Part shown: in pieces, positions 30,571-41,661 of the stretch | How positions within the stretch are numbered: the first letter of the stretch is position 1 | Layout of the letters: the number at the start of each line of letters is the position of its first letter | NCBI GenBank assembly: GCA_028564705.1 | Contig: JAPXFQ010002620.1 | Coordinates: forward strand, 1,550,001-1,614,000 | Reading direction: 5' to 3' | DNA from: Apricaphanius iberus | Lineage: Eukaryota; Chordata; Actinopteri; Cyprinodontiformes; Aphaniidae | Length of the DNA stretch: 64,000 bases | The notes under the pieces: model-generated | Databases searched by the model: none | What the model saw: the letters and a program-made list of their open reading frames with translations, nothing else | What the model was told of the DNA's origin: nothing | Made by a program: the position numbers and the translations under genes

Positions 30571-31278
30571 CATGGGTCTCAGGCACGCGGCCCGCGGGCC
30601 AACTGCGGCCCCCGGTACGATAATTTGCGGCCCCCATCTTAATATGAAAGATTAATATAAGTGCGGCCCGCAAGATTGATATGAATTACACTTGTTGTGT
30701 GCGGCGCTGAATGAACCAATCCCGGTGAGGTATAAGGCTGGAGGGCGGGACATCGGCCGGGCTGTCCAATACCTCGCTCACTCATTCATTCCACCAGTCA
30801 ACAGGGTAGAGGAGAAGCCGGTGTCCGTCAGTTTAAGCAATGCGCGTGCGTTCGAGTGGCGCCCATCAGCTCTTTATCTCTCGAGTCGCCAACGCGCATG
30901 CGTCTGTAGAGTGAAGCCGATAACAGCTAAACCACGTCTGCCTCCACGAGGTAAGTTTCTGAGATTATTTCAAGTTTAAGTTTAATTTTAATTCTGGCGC
31001 GATTTGATGCGAGAAATATACCCTTCTGATGAAATCCCGACGGTTAGTTTTCTGTTTTGGACTCATAAAACACCCCGGTCTCTTACGTGAGGACGGCATC
31101 TCCCTGCTTCCGCTCAGCCAGTTTCGCGGGGCTGAGCGGAGCCGCGTGAAACGTGCGCGAGCGCCAGCTCTGAGTGTCTGGAGGGGAAGCTATTGAAGAC
31201 TACTTTCTGTGGTCTGTGTGGTGACCGTGTGCATTCCTTTAAGTCTGACTCCAAGTGAAATCACATAGAGCCCCAAAG

Positions 31279-32100
31279 ATGTCTCTTTCAAAGCCTGCAG
31301 TGAAAAGAAAGGTCGGTGATGAGCACAGATTATTTCAGGAAAAATGGGGAGTGCAATATTTCTTTGTTGAGCACAGGGGCAACCCGACATGTCTTATTTG
31401 CACTGAAAAAGTTGCGGTGTACAAGGAATACAATTTGAAACGTCATTATACAACTAAACATGCTGAGGAGTATGAAAAATACCAGGGAGATGAGAGAGCC
31501 AACCAGTTTGCCAGTCTTAAAACACGTCTACTGAGGCAACAGGATTTCTTTAAGAAAGCAAAGAAAGAGAGTTTTGCAGCAGTTGAAGCTAGCTACATCG
31601 TTAGTGAGATGATTGCAAAAGCAGGAAAGCCATTTACAGAAGGGGAATTTGTCAAAAAGTGCATGTTACAGGCTGCACATATTGTCTGCCCTGAAAAGAA
31701 AGGTCAGTTCAACAACATCAGCCTTTCTGCCAGCACTGTGGCAGAGCGCATTTCTGACCTGTCAAGTGACATTTATGATCAACTGTGTGAGAAAGCAAAA
31801 TGTTTCAGTGCATATTCGGTGGCTCTTGATGAGACCACAGACATCACAGACACTGCCCAGCTAGCAATATATGTCCGCGGTGTTGATGATAACTTTGAAC
31901 TGATGGAGGAGTTGCTCACAGTAATTCCAATGCATGGCCAGACAACTGCAAAAGAAATATTTCACCAGCTGTGTGATGCCATTGAGATTGCCGGTTTGCA
32001 ATGGAAGAGCTTTGCTGGAATAACAACCGATGGAGCCCCATCAATGACAGGGAGGAAGAATGGACTGGTAGCACTTGTTAAAAAAAAACTGGAAGGAGGG
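31279..32100 (+). pseudogene. hAT transposase, N-terminal part
   Basis: Starts MSLSKPAVKRKVGDEHRLFQ. Residues about 35-65 carry a BED-like zinc finger (CLICTEKVAVYKEYNLKRHY then TTKH). The catalytic core follows, with YSVALDETTDITDTAQLAIY (the first catalytic Asp region) and GITTDGAPSMTGRKNGL. This is the family domesticated in mammals as the C-terminal part of GTF2IRD2. The frame runs on out of phase to 32172; true homology leaves it just after an A9 run and KKKLEGG. An upstream in-frame ATG at 31255 is also possible. Confidence 0.88.
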
Positions 32101-33109
32101 TGTGGAGGAGGCCATAGCTCTGCACTGCATTATCCATCAGCAGGCCCTTTGCAGCAAATGCCTGAAGTTTGAAAATGTGATGTCTGTCGTTGTGAAATGC
32201 ATCAACCAAATCAGATCCAGAGGCTTAAAGCACAGAATGTTCCGTGCTTTTTTAGAGGAATTGGAGTCGGACTATGAGGATGTGCTCTACTTCACTGAGG
32301 TACGTTGGCTCAGCAGGGGAAATGTTTTGAAGAGATTTTTTGAATTGAGAGCAGAAGTAAAAGACTTCATGGAGAAGGACGGGGTGGCTGTTCCTGTGCT
32401 AAGTGATCCCAAATGGCTCATGGACTTAGCTTTCTTTGTTGACATCACACAGGAGCTCAATGTACTAAACAAGAAGCTACAAGGCCAGGGGCAACTTGTC
32501 AGTGCTGCCTATGACAATGTCAGAGCATTCTGCACAAAACTCATGTTATGGAAAGCCCAGCTCTCTCAAACAAACCTTTGCCATTTCCCAGCATGCAAGG
32601 CACTTGTGGATGCAGGCACACCATTCAGTGGTGAGAAGTATGTTGAGGCCATTTTTAACCTACAGGAGGAATTTGATCACAGATTTGCAGACTTCAAGAC
32701 GCACAGAGCCACATTTCAAATTTTTGCGGACCCTTTCTCTTTTGATGTGCAAGATGCCCCCCCTGTACTTCAAATGGAGCTCATTGACCTGCTGTGCAAC
32801 TCTGCACTCAAAGCTAATTTCAGGGAGATGAGTGGAGCAGACAAGCTTGGGCAATTTTTGAGAGAGTTGCCCCCCAGCTTTCCTGAACTTTCCCGACTGT
32901 TCAAGCGGACCATGTGCCTTTTTGGGAGCACATACTTGTGTGAGAAGCTCTTCTCCACCTTGAACTTCAATAAGTCCAAATACAGGTCCAGACTTACTGA
33001 TGAGCATCTTCAAGCTGTACTAAGGGTCTCCACTGCTTCCTCCCTCAAGGCAAATGTAGCTCGTCTATGTGAGAACAAGCGCTGCCAGATCTCTACCAGC
33101 AAGGTGTAG
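32090..33109 (+). pseudogene. hAT transposase, C-terminal part
   Basis: One base out of frame with the N-terminal part, and open for 340 codons: ALHCIIHQQALCSKCLKF, VVKCINQIRSRGLKHRMFRA, YFTEVRWLSRGNVLKRFFEL (with the conserved RW), and a C-terminal CEKLFSTLNFNKSKYRSRLT then DEHLQAVLRV, the hAT dimerisation domain. It ends at TAG 33107-33109. Because both halves are otherwise uninterrupted, the inactivation looks recent. Confidence 0.88.
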
Positions 33110-33483
33110 GCAAGAGAACGCATGTTCAAAACAGTTAATGTTCATGTTCAATGTTTCATTCCTGTCCAGAAAGTTAAAGTTAAAAAAAATGGTAAAACAG
33201 ACATTTGAAACTGAATCAAAAATTATTAGTTTTTTTTTTGTCAGCTAGTCAGTCAGTGGATATGTGGTTTCTTCAGTCATCTGTATTTTTTATGTATTTT
33301 TTATTTATTTATTATTTTATTCATTTCTTTAATTCATTATTTTGTGTTAAAAATAAAGATATTTGATAAGAGTAATGTTTTATCAGCGCTTTTTTTGTGG
33401 AAATCCTGATGCGGCCCAGCCTCACCCAGAGTCTGCCCCCAGCGGCCCCCAAGTAAAATGAGTCTGAGACTCCTGATGTAAAA

Positions 33484-33934
33484 GATGAAAGCTGTGTTTT
33501 AGTTGTGTTCACAGTTTTCTGACAGTGTTTAGAGTTTTTCAATACAACTGTGAAATGTGTTTAATGACTGAGAATGCATTTAAGGTTTTAAAGAAAATCA
33601 TTGATATGTTTTGTAAATTGTATCTAACTACCTGAACAGTGTTTAAGGTTTAGTCAAATAAGTGTTTAATTTGAAAAATTTGTAGTTTAGACCACCAGGA
33701 ATTTGGTTTAGAGAATGGAGTTTAGTGTTTTAGCAATTCAGAAAAACTTTAATTTTCAGCATCTTCCATTGTTGGTTTTGCTATAGCTTAGCTTATGTTT
33801 TGATTAAAAACTCTGGAATGCCTCTGAACCCCATACCAAACCCACAGACCACTCAGGTCTTCCGATTCTATTTTAATAATCATCCATAGAATCCAAACAT
33901 GTAAAAGCAGCTTTCAGTTTATATGCTTCACTTA
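33484..33934. other. No gene recognised
   Basis: AT-rich spacer between the hAT transposon and the LINE cluster, with no supported feature. Confidence 0.35.
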
Positions 33935-33948
33935 TCTGGAACAAATTA

Positions 33949-35364
33949 GTGACTCTAAACTTCTTGCTTCTAAATTCTGATAAAACAGAAGTTGTTGTCT
34001 TTGGACCAGAAGCTCTGAAAAAGAAACTACTTAGTCAACCCCTTCACCTAGACGGCATTAAATTAGCCTCCAGTAATAAAGCAAAAAACCTCGGTGTTAT
34101 TTTTGACCAAGTTATGTCATTTAGATCTCACATTAAAGAAGTCTCTAGGATTTCCTTTTTTCACCTTAGGAATATTGCAAAAATTAGAACCATCCTGTCC
34201 AGGAGTGATGCTGAAAAACTAGTCCATGCCTTTGTTACTTCAAGGCTGGATTACTGTAACTGTCTATTATCAGGTAGTCCACAGAATACAATTAAAAGTC
34301 TTCAGTTAGTCCAAAATGCTGCTGCTAGGATTCTAATGAATAAAAGAAGAAGAGATCACATTTCCCCTGTTTTAGCTTCTCTTCACCGGCTCTCAGTAAA
34401 ATCTAGAATAGAATTCAAGATCCTCCTTCTGACATATAAAGCTCTTAATAATCTAGCTCCATCATACATAAGAGACCTGATTGTTCCATATGTTCCTAAC
34501 AGGGCCCTTCACTGTCAGACTGCAGGTTTACTGGTAGTTACTGGTAGAAAACTGGGTAACTTCATATCCAGCACCCGGTCCCTCAGCATCGGCGCCCCCC
34601 AGGGATGTGTTCTCTCCCCACTGCTTTTCTCCCTTTACACCACTGATTGCACGTCAAGAGACCCTTCTGTGAAACTCCTGAAGTTTGCAGATGACACCAC
34701 CGTCATTGGACTCATCCGTGACGGCGACGAGTCTGCATACAGAAGGGAGGTGGAACAGCTGGTCCTCTGGTGCAGTCAGAACCACCTGGAGCTAAACCCG
34801 CTCAAAACTGTGGAGATGACAGTGGACTTCAGGAAGAGACCCCCATCAACATCTCCTCTTATAATCACCAACAGGCCAGTCCCCACAGTAGAGTCTTTCA
34901 GGTTCCTAGGATCCACCATCACACGGGACCTGAAGTGGACCTCCCACATTGACTCTATAAGGAAGAAGGCCCAGCAAAGGCTGTACTTTCTGCGTCAGCT
35001 CAGAAAGTTCAACCTGCCTCAGGAACTGCTGACCATATTCTACACAGCAATAGTCCAGTCTGTCCTGACCTCATCCATCTCTTTCTGGTTCGGATCCGCC
35101 ACCAGGCAAGACAAGGACAGACTGCAGAGAACAGTCATGTCCTCAGAGAGGATCATAGGTACTGATCTTCCCTCCATTGAGGACCTTTTCCGGGCCAGGG
35201 TCAGGAAGCGGGCCAGAAAAACCACCACTGAACCCTCACACCCTGGCCACAACCTGTTTAGGCTCCTCCCCTCAGGCCGGCGTTACAGAGCGCTGTACGC
35301 CAAAACCACCCGACATAAGAACAGTTTCTTCCCCCAGGCTGTCGCTCTGATGAACTCTGAATAG
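33949..35364 (+). CDS. Chimeric LINE ORF, 471 residues
   Basis: One uninterrupted frame. Residues 1-197 come from the outer L2 LINE and residues 198-471 from the inserted LINE; the join reads TAGLLVV-TGRKLGNF. Both parts are reverse-transcriptase derived, but the first lacks the catalytic core and the second starts at motif B. This is a chance in-frame fusion rather than a host gene, and I see no promoter for it. Confidence 0.7.
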   Translation: MTLNFLLLNSDKTEVVVFGPEALKKKLLSQPLHLDGIKLASSNKAKNLGVIFDQVMSFRSHIKEVSRISFFHLRNIAKIRTILSRSDAEKLVHAFVTSRLDYCNCLLSGSPQNTIKSLQLVQNAAARILMNKRRRDHISPVLASLHRLSVKSRIEFKILLLTYKALNNLAPSYIRDLIVPYVPNRALHCQTAGLLVVTGRKLGNFISSTRSLSIGAPQGCVLSPLLFSLYTTDCTSRDPSVKLLKFADDTTVIGLIRDGDESAYRREVEQLVLWCSQNHLELNPLKTVEMTVDFRKRPPSTSPLIITNRPVPTVESFRFLGSTITRDLKWTSHIDSIRKKAQQRLYFLRQLRKFNLPQELLTIFYTAIVQSVLTSSISFWFGSATRQDKDRLQRTVMSSERIIGTDLPSIEDLFRARVRKRARKTTTEPSHPGHNLFRLLPSGRRYRALYAKTTRHKNSFFPQAVALMNSE

Positions 35365-35608
35365 TCACAGTGTGAGTCCACTCACATGAACAATAAACTA
35401 AAACTCTGCACTGCTGTATATACTTACTGTACAATAACCCTGGTTTGGTGTATATATTATCCTTTATTATTTATTTGTATTTATTTTTATTTCCGTTTTA
35501 ATTTCACTTATTTAAGTTCTGTACGGGAGAGAAAAGTTGCCGGAGTCAAATTCCTTGTATGTGTCATACTGTACTTGGCCATTAAAGCTGATTCTGATTC
35601 TGATTCTG
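34540..35608 (+). mobile_element. Second LINE inserted into the L2 LINE
   Basis: 5'-truncated. It encodes GAPQGCVLSPLLFSLYTTDC (motif B), LKFADDTTVIGLIRDGDESA (catalytic FADD), WCSQNHLELNPLKTVEMTVD and LYFLRQLRKFNLPQELLTIF, stops at TAG 35362-35364, and ends with ATTAAAGCTGATTCTGATTC and further GATTCT units. The four bases AGTT occur on both sides (34536-34539 and 35609-35612), a possible short duplication. It is related to the LINE at 14134-15165. Confidence 0.85.
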
Positions 35609-36479
35609 AGTTCCTAGGATTTCTAAAAGTAGAATGGGTGGAAGATCTTTCAGCTATCAGGCTCCCCTCCTATGGAACCGGCTCCCAGGGTTGGTTTGTG
35701 AAGCAGACAATTTGTATATCTTTAAAACTAGGCTTAAAACTTTCCTCTTTGACAAAGCTTACAGTTAGAGATATGTTAATAGGTAGTTAGAGACAGGTTA
35801 GACATCTAGCTAGGAAGAGACAGGTTAATGTTAGTAGTCAGGTAGAGTATCTAGGTAGAGATAGGTTAATGTAAGCCAGGTAGAGAGTGTTAGTAGCTAG
35901 GTCTTCTAGTAGCTAGGAGACAGGTTAATGTTAGTAGCTATGCTGCTTTAGGCTGTTGGAGGACATTATTAGAGTCTGTTCCTACTTTCTCTCCTATTTC
36001 TCCCAAACTGCATGATGTGCTGTCAGTTCAAGCGCTAACCTGTTTTCTCTTAGTCTCTTCCTACAGTAGGTGCTCCTGACCTGCCCTGCTTGATGATCCT
36101 GACTAAGATGACATTCCAATGGCGGAAACGTTCTCCACGTCCTGCTACCAACTTCTGCTTCTGCATCAGTTCTGTTGCTCTTTCTGTGTCTCTGTTCTGT
36201 ATTCTCCAAACCCAGACGGTCTTGGTAGATGACCGCTTATGCTGAGCCTGGTTCTGCTGGAGGTTTCTTCCTGTTAAAAGTGAGTTTTTCCTCTCCACTG
36301 TCGCTTCATGCTTGCTCAGTGTGAGGGATTGCTGAGAAGTCACGACGCAATCTTCTGTGGTTCTCTAATTCCTTGATTAAACATTGTATTGTAATAACTT
36401 TTCTTGTAAAGTGCCTTGAGATGTTGGGAAACGGCGCTATATAAATAAACTGAATTGAAATTGAATTTTCCTGATGACT

Positions 36480-38655
36480 GTAAAGTTGCTGAAATACTGA
36501 GTTCCTTTAAGTCAAAATTAAAAATGGACCTATACTGCTTTTGAGTAAGTGATTATAATAGCTGGATTGTCATATGTTTTATTGTGTCATATGTTTTTGT
36601 TTCCAATGTTGCATTTTATAACCTAAAAAACTATAAGCTATAAATCAGTCATCATGTGCTCAAAACTTTCAATGTGCTCACTTGAGACACACTGCAAATG
36701 AAATACCCATTAAAGATCAGGGCTTTGTGATTGTCACTCCGAAACATTGGTTTTGTTGTCCTTAAGCCACTCTGTAACTAATTTTGTGCAATGCTTGAGG
36801 TCATTTCCCTTTAAGAGGATCATATGTACCTGAGCTTTAATTTTGAAGCTGATTGCTATGATGTAGCTTTACTGTTTCCAGTTAATGCTCTTTCCAAATT
36901 ATGTCACTGATTTTGTGTAGTGCACCAGACCTTTTGTAGCAAAATATGCACAGAACTTGATTCTGCCACCTTTGTACCTCACAGCTGGGATGGTGGATTT
37001 CAAAGATCCCTCTTTAAACAGTAATGACATCAGACACTAACTTTTATCAAATCAAAGGACATGTACAGGTCTTTGTTATTTACTGATTTTCCTAATCTGA
37101 CTTTACTTGATGTAAAAGTCTTTCAGCCCATATCAGTTCAGAACTCACTTCACTGTGGATAATGACACTCTTAATATCTTTAGCCAGCATCTTAACAAGG
37201 TTTGAAATTTTGTTCTGGAGTTGATTCACACATTTCAGACAAAAAAAAGTTTGTCATTGGTAGCAATCTCCGTTCTGAACATTATGATGGCTGGCAATGT
37301 CCATGCAGTTTATATTTATATGTCATTATTTGAATAGATAAACACTGAACCTTCAGACTTCTGGAAGCTGGACCCCAGGATGAACCAGACCTGTCTATGT
37401 CCACCGTTATCTTCATGATGACTTCCCTAATTTATTCAGATTTTTCCATGATGTCACACAAGCAAACAGTTTATTTAAGATGCTCTCTTAAAATACATCC
37501 ACAGGTATCCTCCATTGTTAAAGTTTAGAAGCTTAAAAAGTCATTATAAAATAATCTGGATTTTTTCAAATTGTTTAACGGGACATTAATCCTAGTTTAG
37601 GTAAACCTCTATATTATAGGAAAAAATAAACAATAGTCGAAAACATCACTTTCATCAATCTGGCATTAAACAAACAGAAGCTACTGACCTTAGACATTAC
37701 AAGTTTAGTCTGATTTGATGCCAGTGTGAGGGAAAAAAAGTAATGTGAATGTAAGATATCTCTGAGTTTGAACTGTTTCATACATGTGCTGTTTCACTAC
37801 AAGGTTGCAACTAAATATGGCTTATTTGGTAAAACAGTTCTAACTTAATGTTATGCTTCTTCTCTTAGAATAAATATACTGAGTAGATCTCTTTTTTCCC
37901 CCTGATAATGTTCTGCATAATATTATGGTCTTACAGAAAAAGATTATTTTTACAAATCTAATCTACCTAGGGTGCCGATAGGTAGGAGGGATGCTCTATA
38001 AATGTGGAAAATACAGGAAACAAATGAAAAGAAGGTAAAATGCTTTGAACAAAGTCTATCTCTTTATGAATCCCTTATTGTGTTTATTCAATGTCTACGC
38101 AGCATAGACAACATGAACAAAAGGTTGTCTTATTTAAAAGAAACAGCTGACTTGTGATTTGATTTTATCCATCACAGAGCAGGAGAACTGAAAAAGGGTG
38201 AGGAGGGCATCCAGTGTGAGAGGATTACTTCCACCACTTACCCTGCCAAGAGCATCTAATAGAGGAGCCGAAGCAGAGGGGACATGTGTCTGAGTCCATG
38301 GATGTGTTGGCAATGTCTACCACTCAGAACAGAGCTCATATCTTTTTAGGGCTGAACAATCACATTACCGTGTCATTTACACCAGAGTTGTCTCCCCATC
38401 AGGGGGTTCTGAGTCACAGCAGCATCAGGAGGGAACCACCTAATTTTATCCAAACCATCTTTGGGTTTACCTTGTACTGGTCGACACCACTTTACTAAAC
38501 ATATTGACAGAAGCCATAGTTTTCCTGAGAGCTGTAGTATGAAGACTGTTACACATGTAACACTAGAGCACATGGTGAGTCCCAACATTTTTAGGTGTAA
38601 ATTAATCTTTTTCATTTTGTCCATAATGTATCTCCTGACTGGAAGTAGTAATAAT
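36480..38655. other. Gene-free AT-rich stretch
   Basis: Sequence between the LINE cluster and the MITE. No exon with matched splice signals, no RNA gene and no transposon ends could be identified. An AGGAGGGCATCCAGTGTGAG segment near 38200 looks like unique sequence. Confidence 0.35.
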
Positions 38656-38659
38656 TATT

Positions 38660-39654
38660 TGGTATGTATGAGCCCAGACTAGAATCTGATTCAGAATCTG
38701 TGGAGAGACTTAGAGCGTTTTCACATGGGACTCGAGTCCCTACTCGGGTACCATATTTACTCAGAATCCACTTATTTCATACCATGTGAAGGCAGCCTGG
38801 ACCGTGCCAGGATATGACCCGAGAGACCTGCCTTGGAGGTGGTATCGGAGCCCGGGTACGAGGGGATATTGATCATGTGAACACAAGCCATACTCTGGAA
38901 AATAGACATGATCCACATGGAAGTGACGACGCCGCCAACCAAAGTTATAGAATCGCCACGCAACCATAAAAAGATCAAAACAACGCTGTTTAAGCATCCC
39001 ACAGCAACACACCAGGTTACAAAATGGCAGGTTTACTACAACACACCACCTGTAGATGGCTTTAGGTAGCAGTTGACCAGTAGACCAATTTGTTGACATT
39101 GTAGGCTGTCGCTTGTTTTATGACGTCAGTACTTCTCACTCCCTTGTTTGCTGGATAGCTACACAATTATTTGTATACCGCCACCTGCTGTTTTGGTGTA
39201 GTCCGTCATGTAAAACACTGGACTCCAGCACGGGCCAAGATCTGCACCATGTGAACAGAAAAAAATAGCATTATTCCCTGGCCGTTTTCTGGCACGGCCA
39301 CACATGTAAAAACACCCTTAAACAGTAGGGTAATGCCAAAGAGGCATTCCTGTCTCAAGATAATCCAAGACAAATCTTTAAGATGCCAGTGGAAACATGC
39401 AAAAGCAGATTGTTTTAAAGCCAATACAGATGTACAGTGATTGAGAAAGGTAGTAATCATTTTTTATGTGCCATAACTGAATGAAATGTAACTGTAAAGA
39501 GATACATTTGGTTTTTCAAGAGTTAACTTTCTTTTACTTTATTTAATCATCTTTGAGTGAATGAAAATCATTTTAGGATGGAGGTTCACCTTCCAGCAGG
39601 ATAAAAACCCTTAATATATTGCCAGAGCTACAAGGGACTGGTTCAGATCAAATC
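38660..39654 (+). mobile_element. Possible Tc1-like relic split by a MITE
   Basis: GAATCTGTGGAGAGACTTA at 38695 and TTTTAGGATGGAGGTTCACC then TTCCAGCAGGATAAAAACCC at 39573 resemble fragments of a fish Tc1-like transposase gene (the LQQDNDP-type region). The order is not collinear, so this may be two fragments. It has no open frame and is recognised from memory only. Confidence 0.3.
38713..39317. mobile_element. PIF-like MITE with TTA duplication
   Basis: A 605-bp noncoding element. The left end is GAGCGTTTTCACATG. The right end on the other strand is GGGTGTTTTTACATG, a 12 of 15 match. TTA flanks both sides (38710-38712 and 39318-39320), as in PIF-Harbinger elements. The interior holds a GACTCGAGTCCCTACTCGGG block and several CATGTGAA words. 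Confidence 0.6.
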
Positions 39655-39985
39655 AGAATTAAATTTAGTTAAGTTTATTTATAATAGTGCCGATTCACAA
39701 CAGATGTCATCGCAAGGCACTTTACAAGAAAAGTCATGTCAATACAATTATACAAACATTCCAATCAGTTAAAAGTGTTCTATGCAAGTGTGGCAAGGTG
39801 AACAACAATGGCCCAGGTGGGCTTCAATCCCACAACTACCCAGTGAGAGTCAAGTGCTCTAACCAGTCAGCCAAAGGGATATCCCTGTATCCAAGCAGCC
39901 AGGGCGCATCAACAATTGGAGCCACAATAACACGACCCTCACACTGTCACATGAGGAATCCCAACAGATTCCATTGACTCACCAC
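39655..39985 (-). mobile_element. tRNA-headed SINE with LINE-type tail
   Basis: On the minus strand a tRNA-like head reads TGGCTGACTGGTTAGAGCAC (A-box region) and TGTGGGATTGAAGCCCACC (B-box region). It is followed downstream by a tail CTTGTAAAGTGCCTTGCGAT then GCACTATTATAAATAAACTT, the same 3' end as the L2 LINE at 36400-36470. The acceptor stem does not pair, so it is a SINE and not a tRNA gene. Confidence 0.55.
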
Positions 39986-40743
39986 AGTAACCGCACATAA
40001 TAAGCAAGCATGTAGCAACAACTAGACCAACTAGACCCCAGGGGTCTCATTTATAAAGCTGCTTTCTACGGCAAGTTTGAGATGTATAGAAAACATGCCA
40101 CAGAAAAATGTGTGTAACTTAAAGCACACTAAGGATCTTGCTTAAGCACTTTTTGGACATAGAGGACACTGACAGTGCAGCAGGAGAGATACTAAAATAG
40201 TGAATTTAAGCTACATTTTCAGACTTGTAGAGCATTGTGTATACAGATGAACACACAATCAACTATTGACGATCAGCTACTGAAAGCATCTGGATGGGGG
40301 AGCCGATTTAAATTCCTCAAAGTTGTCATATTAGATCTATGTGCTGAACTTCGCCGTTAGATCTCCCGACCCGCTGTGCATCCAGTCCCCTGCTCTTCTT
40401 GTTTATGCCAGACATGCTGCTGCATCAACGCTGTGTCACTTGCAGTTTGTACGTTTATCTTTATGACCTCCAATCAATATTTTTCACAGATGCTACTTTT
40501 AGTAGCTGTAGTAGTTTTAGCATACCTTTTCGTCAGGCTTTTTATCCCGGAGGGCTTAAATGTGTCATGTTCTTTTGTAATTTAGTTTTATTTTTTTTAA
40601 TTTGCTTTTATTTCAGTTGTATTGTCGCTATAGGAAGTAATCATATTATTGAAACTACATACTTAATGTTCCCCAGACAGAACCTGAAAGAGATATTTCA
40701 GGACCCAGAGAGAAGGCGGGTCGGCAGGACCCAGAGGGATGGG
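39986..40743. other. Noncoding; transposon-end-like sequence at 40040
   Basis: CAGGGGTCTCATTTATAAAG at about 40042 resembles the end of a fish DNA transposon. A similar end on the opposite strand lies at about 48870-48897. No coding sequence is evident. Confidence 0.3.
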
Positions 40744-40946
40744 TGAAAACAAACGAGACAGACGAGGAATGAGAGGCAAGCAGAGTTTATATGTGTGTCA
40801 TAGTGTGATCAGAGACATGAAAGAGGCCAAAGGTGCCGGGTGAGTCAAGTTAGGACTGATTAGGAAGTACAAAGCGGGTTTGAGGTGTGGTCCTGCTCCT
40901 GAATGTAAGTTAACCTGAAAACTCCATTTCACTAGCAAGGACCACA
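40744..40946 (-). repeat. DIRS-like border direct repeat, 3' copy
   Basis: Aligns with 47101-47302 over its whole length with scattered substitutions. On the minus strand it follows the recombinase gene. Confidence 0.8.
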
Positions 40947-41048
40947 TAACAGATTCAGAATTTAACGGTTTATTGAAGGCACGGTCTGGGGAGAAGTGGC
41001 GTTGGAGACCTGGATTACCACTCAGTGTGGGGGTTGAAGTCCTCAGGA

Positions 41049-41345
41049 GATCGTCTTTCCGAGCCTGCTCAGGACCCCCAAAATGGTCTTGGCAAAGTGT
41101 TTAGCGGAAAAGCAATGAGCGTGGTGCCAATCATGTAGATTATTACGAATGTAAGTCGAATATGCTAAAGACAACCAATGGCCTAAGATCTGGATCATGT
41201 TGTCCGAGATCCCTGACTGGGCAGCTAGGGAGGCTGCTCCTATGCGGATCGAATGGACCGGCGAAGAATTTGGCGGAAGTGACTGGTGAACCTGAATCTC
41301 GTAGCGGGGCTACCCGATTCAATGATGAAAAGCGGGTTGAATGGT
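41049..41345 (-). pseudogene. Tyrosine recombinase C-terminal region
   Basis: One minus-strand frame reads HSIRIGAASLAAQSGISDNM then IQILGHWLSLAYSTYIRNNL and ends at a TGA near 41049. The H-x-x-R motif, the LGHW block and the nucleophile Tyr in AYSTYIR are those of DIRS/Ngaro tyrosine recombinases, which integrate the circular cDNA. Upstream parts of the gene run in other frames to about 43300, so the gene is broken. Confidence 0.75.
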
Positions 41346-41661
41346 GAGGCGTTAGAAGATAACCGGGACTGAACATTGTTGGTGATTTGTTCGAAGGGGC
41401 TGAGGTTACCAATGAGACAGAATAGGTGGATTCAGACAGAACTGCAGAGCTGGTCTGTTTTACTTCTACGTAGGGTGTAAATGAGGGTGTCCTGACTGAG
41501 AATCGAGATGTCGGAGTGACAGGGATGAATGTAAGGGTCGTGTCTGGATGAAGAGGAGAAAAACTCAAAACAATCCAGCCAACCAAAGTAGGCGAGCAGG
41601 AGCATGGACCGAAGATAGATATCCAGAGCAAAGCGTGAGAATGCAGTGGGTGAGGAGGTTG

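Larger units (their letters stand above)
30571..33475 (+). mobile_element. Nearly intact hAT transposon, perfect 8-bp duplication
   Basis: The element is 2,905 bp. The left end is CATGGGTCTCAGGCACGCGG. The right end on the other strand is CAGGAGTCTCAGACTCATTT. The exact 8-mer ATGTAAAA flanks both sides (30563-30570 and 33476-33483). GC-rich GCGGCCC-type repeats lie just inside both ends. It carries one transposase gene with a BED-type finger and a hAT dimerisation domain, broken only by a single frame change near 32090-32105. An AATAAA lies at about 33350, before the right end. Confidence 0.88.
33935..36470 (+). mobile_element. L2-type LINE, 5'-truncated, split by another LINE
   Basis: The outer LINE begins within the reverse transcriptase after the catalytic core: FLLLNSDKTEVVVFGPE, LGVIFDQVMSFRSHIKE, HAFVTSRLDYCNCLLSG, AAARILMNKRRRDHISPVLA and LLLTYKALNNLAPSYI. 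It resumes at 35613, and the missing C-terminal residues can be read in one frame there, ending near 35760. The 3' untranslated region ends TTGTAAAGTGCCTTGAGATG, then GCGCTATATAAATAAACTGA at 36470. The interruption is the LINE at 34540-35608. Confidence 0.85.

Noticed and set aside
39815..39895. tRNA gene on the minus strand
   Set aside because: A- and B-box-like sequences are present, but the acceptor stem does not pair and the anticodon stem needs mostly wobble pairs. It is the head of a SINE.
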